Shown in pieces: positions 6,976-9,731 of a stretch of 9,731 bases of DNA (within the stretch, counting starts at the first letter, position 1; the number at the start of each line of letters is the position of its first letter). The notes beneath the pieces were generated by a model. The model was not told the origin of the DNA and did not search any database. It saw only the letters and a list, made by a program, of their open reading frames with translations. The DNA comes from JBHIER01 sp046760705 [NCBI: bacterium] (GTDB lineage: Bacteria; JBHIER01; G020348925), in contig JBHIER010000089.1 of assembly GCA_046760705.1 (NCBI GenBank), positions 1 through 9,731 of the forward strand. Reading direction: 5' to 3'. The position numbers and the translations under genes were made by a program.

Positions 6976-6996
6976 ATTCCGGAACACGTCCGGAAT
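6976..6996. repeat. Perfect 8-bp palindromic hairpin, REP-like
   Basis: ATTCCGGA at 6976-6983 and TCCGGAAT at 6989-6996 are perfect inverted copies around the 5-base loop ACACG. The wider text, GGATTCCGG...CCGGAATGACAGG, resembles short palindromes that are scattered in many copies between genes in environmental bacterial genomes. No T-run follows, so it is not an intrinsic terminator. Only one copy is in this window. Confidence 0.5.
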
Positions 6997-7045
6997 GACA
7001 GGAAAAACAGGTGCTTAAAGCCTTAAATCCGATTGGATGGAGGGG

Positions 7046-7068
7046 ATTGCCCGGTCGAGTCGGGCGAT
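7046..7068. repeat. GC-rich inverted repeat ahead of the TPR-SPOR gene
   Basis: ATTGCCCG at 7046-7053 pairs with CGGGCGAT at 7061-7068 around a 7-base loop, with one G-T wobble in RNA. It lies 33 bases before the ATG at 7101 and so would be in the 5' leader if transcription starts upstream. No following T-run is seen. A regulatory role is possible but unsupported. Confidence 0.35.
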
Positions 7069-7100
7069 GACATGGAGTGGTCAGGCGATGATGGTGATAA

Positions 7101-8108
7101 ATGATGCGCTGGCTATTTGTTAAGATTCTTGTCTTTTTCCCGTTTTTATTTTTTGCAAGTGGGATTTATCAGGCCATCGATGCCTCGGAATACGAGGAGG
7201 GGGTACGACTGTATGAAGCCGGAAGGTTTGACGATGCCAAGAGCAAGTTTGAAGCATATTTAGCCTCCCACCCTGACGACCCGAACACTCTCTACTATCT
7301 GGGCAAGCTGGAGCTCGATGGAGCAAAATCTCAAAAGTACTTCCGGTCGTTGTGGATCGACCATCCCACCCATCCTCTGGCCGACGACGCTCTGTACGCC
7401 ATCTGTCAATACCACTACGCCAAGGGATATTATGTTACGGCTGGGAGGATGTTCCGCGATCTTGAGAGGATCTATCCTGCGAGCGAGTATGGTGACGATG
7501 CTTCGTACTGGTCGGCCTCCTCCTATCTGGCTGCCGGGCACCCCGATTCGGCCCTGACCGAATGGCAAAAATTTCTGACCAGATATCCCAGGTCCGCTCT
7601 GTACGACTGGGCCGTTCTCGGCACCGGAGACGCCCTTTTTGCCCTGGGCAGATACGCCGAAGCGTGCTCTGAGTACGAGAAGATTGCCGACTCGCCCTTC
7701 GGCCAGCAGTTGAAGGGGACAGCTCTCTACAGGCTTGGCCAGTGTTATGAGCAGCTCGGCGATACTGCCGCCGCCCAGAGATACTACCGCCGCGTGGTCG
7801 AGCATTGCCCCCAAAGCTATGAACGGTTCCTGATTGAGGGGACCGCATCCAACCCGCAGGCCCCACAGATGTACACCGTCCAGGTGGGAGCCTTCGCCCA
7901 CAAAGAGAACGCTATCAAGCTCCACGATCTGCTCTCACAAAAAGGGTACGAGGTCGAGATCGTATCTAAGTTCAAGGAAGATGGGAAGTTTCTGCACGCA
8001 GTTCAAGTCGGTTCTTATACCACAAGAGAAGAGGCGCAACCTGTTGCCGAGCGTTTGGAGAAGGAGGAGGGGTTCAAGCCCCAGATTGTGGTCAAAGGTA
8101 TCCAGTGA
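7101..8108 (+). CDS. Secreted TPR protein with C-terminal SPOR domain
   Basis: This protein of 335 aa begins with a hydrophobic signal peptide or anchor (residues about 3-27, possible cleavage after AIDA), placing it in the periplasm or on a membrane. Residues about 30-235 form TPR-like helices in the style of BamD/CpoB: EEGVRLYEAGRFDDAKSKFE, FRDLERIYPASEYGDDASYW and ALYRLGQCYEQLGDTAAAQR. Residues about 256-333 are a SPOR domain (MYTVQVGAFAHKENAIKL, then HAVQVGSYTTREEAQPVAER), a fold that binds denuded septal peptidoglycan. It may therefore act in envelope assembly or cell division, but no exact role can be named. ATG 7101 is followed by a second ATG at 7104, and the ribosome site is weak. 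mutS starts 11 bases after its stop, suggesting co-transcription. Confidence 0.85.
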   Translation: MMRWLFVKILVFFPFLFFASGIYQAIDASEYEEGVRLYEAGRFDDAKSKFEAYLASHPDDPNTLYYLGKLELDGAKSQKYFRSLWIDHPTHPLADDALYAICQYHYAKGYYVTAGRMFRDLERIYPASEYGDDASYWSASSYLAAGHPDSALTEWQKFLTRYPRSALYDWAVLGTGDALFALGRYAEACSEYEKIADSPFGQQLKGTALYRLGQCYEQLGDTAAAQRYYRRVVEHCPQSYERFLIEGTASNPQAPQMYTVQVGAFAHKENAIKLHDLLSQKGYEVEIVSKFKEDGKFLHAVQVGSYTTREEAQPVAERLEKEEGFKPQIVVKGIQ

Positions 8109-8119
8109 GGTGAAGTGGG

Positions 8120-9731
8120 ATGTCTAAGCCAACGCCCATGATGGAGCAGTATATGAGCATAAAGCGTCAGCATCAGGGCGCGATTCTCTTCTTCCGTATG
8201 GGCGATTTTTATGAGACCTTCTACGAGGACGCCGAGGTGGCAGCCAAGGTTTTGGGTGTGGCTCTCACATCCAGAAGCCAGGGGTCCTCGGGCAGGGTGC
8301 CGCTGGCCGGCATCCCCCATCATGCCCTCGACACCTATCTGTCCAAGTTGCTGAAAGCCGGATACAAAGTGGCCATCTGCGAGCAGGTGGAAGATCCCAA
8401 AAAGGCCAGAGGCATTGTCAAAAGGGAAGTTGTCGAGGTCGTCACCCCAGGCACGGCCCTTTCAGACCGGTTGCTCAAAGAGGAAACGAACAACTACCTG
8501 GCCGGAATTTATAAGGACACAGGGGGGTACGGGTTTTCGGCGGTCGATCTGTCCACAGGGGAGTTCACCGTGACCGAACTGGACGAGGAGCAGTTGCTCG
8601 ATGAGCTGCAGCGGGTGAACCCCGCGGAGATCGTCGTGCCTGAGACCTGGTTCCGAGAGGAGGGCAATCTGATCGGTGAACGGTTTCCTCAACTCACCGT
8701 CAGCCCTTGCGACGATTGGATCTTCGCCTCCGATTATGCTCGCGAGAGGCTGCTGGTCCATTTCGGGACCCATTCGTTGAAGGGCTTTGGATGTGAGGAG
8801 TTGACCGGTGGCCTTTGCGCCGCCGGCGCTGTCCTCAACTATCTTCAGCAGACCCAAAAGGGGCCGCTAACCCACATTCGAAACCTCGTCCCCTACACCA
8901 GCTCAGAGAGTATGATCGTCGATCCATCCACCCAGGAAAATCTGGAGTTGACGACCTCTCTGGCCGGAGATCGCCGGGGGACTCTGTTGGCCATCCTGGA
9001 CCGGACCAGGACCCCGATGGGGGCGCGGCTCTTAAGGGGATGGCTCCAAAAACCGCTGCTCAAGGTGGAAGAGATCCGCTCCCGGCTGGATGCAGTGGAG
9101 GAACTGGTGACCAACTCGTCTCTGCGGGGCGGACTCATCGACCCTCTGAAGAGGTGTGGTGATCTGGAGCGTCTGACGGCCAAGGTGTGTACCGCCCGCG
9201 CCAACGCCCGCGATCTGGTGAACCTCAAAGAGTCCTTGAAGGCTGTGCCGGGTCTGCGCCAGGCAGCGTCGCAAGGCAGCTCAAACCTCTTCGCCGGCCT
9301 GCACGCCGGGTTGGAGGAGGTGGGAGATATCGTGGAGGCGATTGAACAGACCATTGTGGACGATCCACCCCTGTCCCTGACGGAAGGAGGCCTCATACGC
9401 CAGGGCTATCATGCTGAGTTGGATGAGCTGATGACTCTTCGCCTGGACGCCAAGGACTGGATCGCTGGGCTGCAGCAGAAGGAGCGAGATCGGACAAAAA
9501 TCGCATCCCTAAAAGTCCTCTACAACAAAGTGTTCGGATACTACATCGAAGTCACCAAACCCAACCTGCCCAAGGTGCCTGAGGACTATATCCGCAAACA
9601 GACACTGGTGAACGCCGAGCGGTTCATCACCCCGGAGCTGAAGGAGTACGAGGCCAAAGTGTTGGGGGCAGAGGAGCGGATAGGTGCTCTGGAGTATGAG
9701 CTCTTTGTGAGGGTACGCGGAGAGGTTGCCC
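8120..9731 (+). CDS. mutS: DNA mismatch repair protein MutS (3' end outside window)
   Basis: MutS finds mispaired and looped-out bases in DNA and starts mismatch repair with MutL. The 537 visible residues cover the N-terminal mismatch-recognition domain, with the F-x-E motif that stacks on the mispair at F30-Y31-E32 in RMGDFYETF. They also include the family text AGIPHHALDTYLSKLLKAGY and AICEQVEDP, the connector domain (about 125-250), and the core from about 265 (STQENLEL, LDRTRTPMGARLLRGWLQKP). VLYNKVFGYYIEVTK lies near residue 467 in the clamp region. The Walker ATPase domain lies beyond the window; full-length MutS is about 850-890 aa. ATG 8120 gives the usual start, with GAGG at 8107-8110 upstream. 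No defect is seen in the visible part. Confidence 0.96.
   Translation, partial: MSKPTPMMEQYMSIKRQHQGAILFFRMGDFYETFYEDAEVAAKVLGVALTSRSQGSSGRVPLAGIPHHALDTYLSKLLKAGYKVAICEQVEDPKKARGIVKREVVEVVTPGTALSDRLLKEETNNYLAGIYKDTGGYGFSAVDLSTGEFTVTELDEEQLLDELQRVNPAEIVVPETWFREEGNLIGERFPQLTVSPCDDWIFASDYARERLLVHFGTHSLKGFGCEELTGGLCAAGAVLNYLQQTQKGPLTHIRNLVPYTSSESMIVDPSTQENLELTTSLAGDRRGTLLAILDRTRTPMGARLLRGWLQKPLLKVEEIRSRLDAVEELVTNSSLRGGLIDPLKRCGDLERLTAKVCTARANARDLVNLKESLKAVPGLRQAASQGSSNLFAGLHAGLEEVGDIVEAIEQTIVDDPPLSLTEGGLIRQGYHAELDELMTLRLDAKDWIAGLQQKERDRTKIASLKVLYNKVFGYYIEVTKPNLPKVPEDYIRKQTLVNAERFITPELKEYEAKVLGAEERIGALEYELFVRVRGEVA

Larger units (their letters stand above)
6712..7100. other. Intergenic stretch with hairpins, no intact gene
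   Basis: This gap between lapB and the TPR-SPOR gene holds no convincing intact gene, promoter or terminator. It contains the possible gene scrap near its left end and two inverted repeats near its right end, listed separately. The short block GGCGATGA occurs twice, at 7064-7071 and 7084-7091, just ahead of the next gene. GCTTAAAG also occurs twice in the gap, too little to call a repeat family. Confidence 0.6.

Overview
The window joins a decayed accessory stretch (about 1-2380) to a run of well-conserved chromosomal genes (2390 to the right edge), all read on the + strand. The conserved genes suggest a Gram-negative, LPS-bearing bacterium: a LapA/LapB-type pair, a periplasm-directed TPR protein with a SPOR domain, MtaB and MiaB tRNA methylthiotransferases, and MutS. 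The phylum cannot be fixed from this sequence. The mixed layout would fit an environmental lineage, for example Desulfobacterota or the FCB/candidate-phylum groups, but that is a guess.

Left region. Positions 2-187 are the 3' end of an unrecognised protein gene. A sigma70-like promoter overlaps its stop codon. After it comes a long open frame resembling a large zinc-ribbon adenine-specific DNA methylase. This copy has no credible start and appears to have lost, in frame, the segment that should carry the catalytic DPP(F/Y) motif, so it is probably a pseudogene. Directly behind it lies the last 29 codons of an integron-integrase-like tyrosine recombinase, including the catalytic tyrosine. Further scraps follow: a frame with an internal stop, a hairpin, and a DTGA motif of a retropepsin-like aspartic protease. 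The region reads as the scar of a former mobile or defence island, and it is visibly more AT-rich than the rest.

Right region. mtaB (ms2t6A37 formation) ends at a strong intrinsic terminator. A near-consensus promoter follows and drives miaB (ms2i6A37 formation). miaB is closely followed by lapA and lapB, which form a likely operon concerned with inner-membrane control of LPS synthesis. A gap of about 390 bases holds two hairpins and a possible gene scrap. It is followed by a secreted TPR-SPOR protein gene and, 11 bases later, mutS, which runs off the right edge before its ATPase domain.

I do not see a convincing intact new system. The most informative part is the wreckage at 188-2310: a methylase with its catalytic segment excised, abutting a recombinase tail immediately upstream of core genes.
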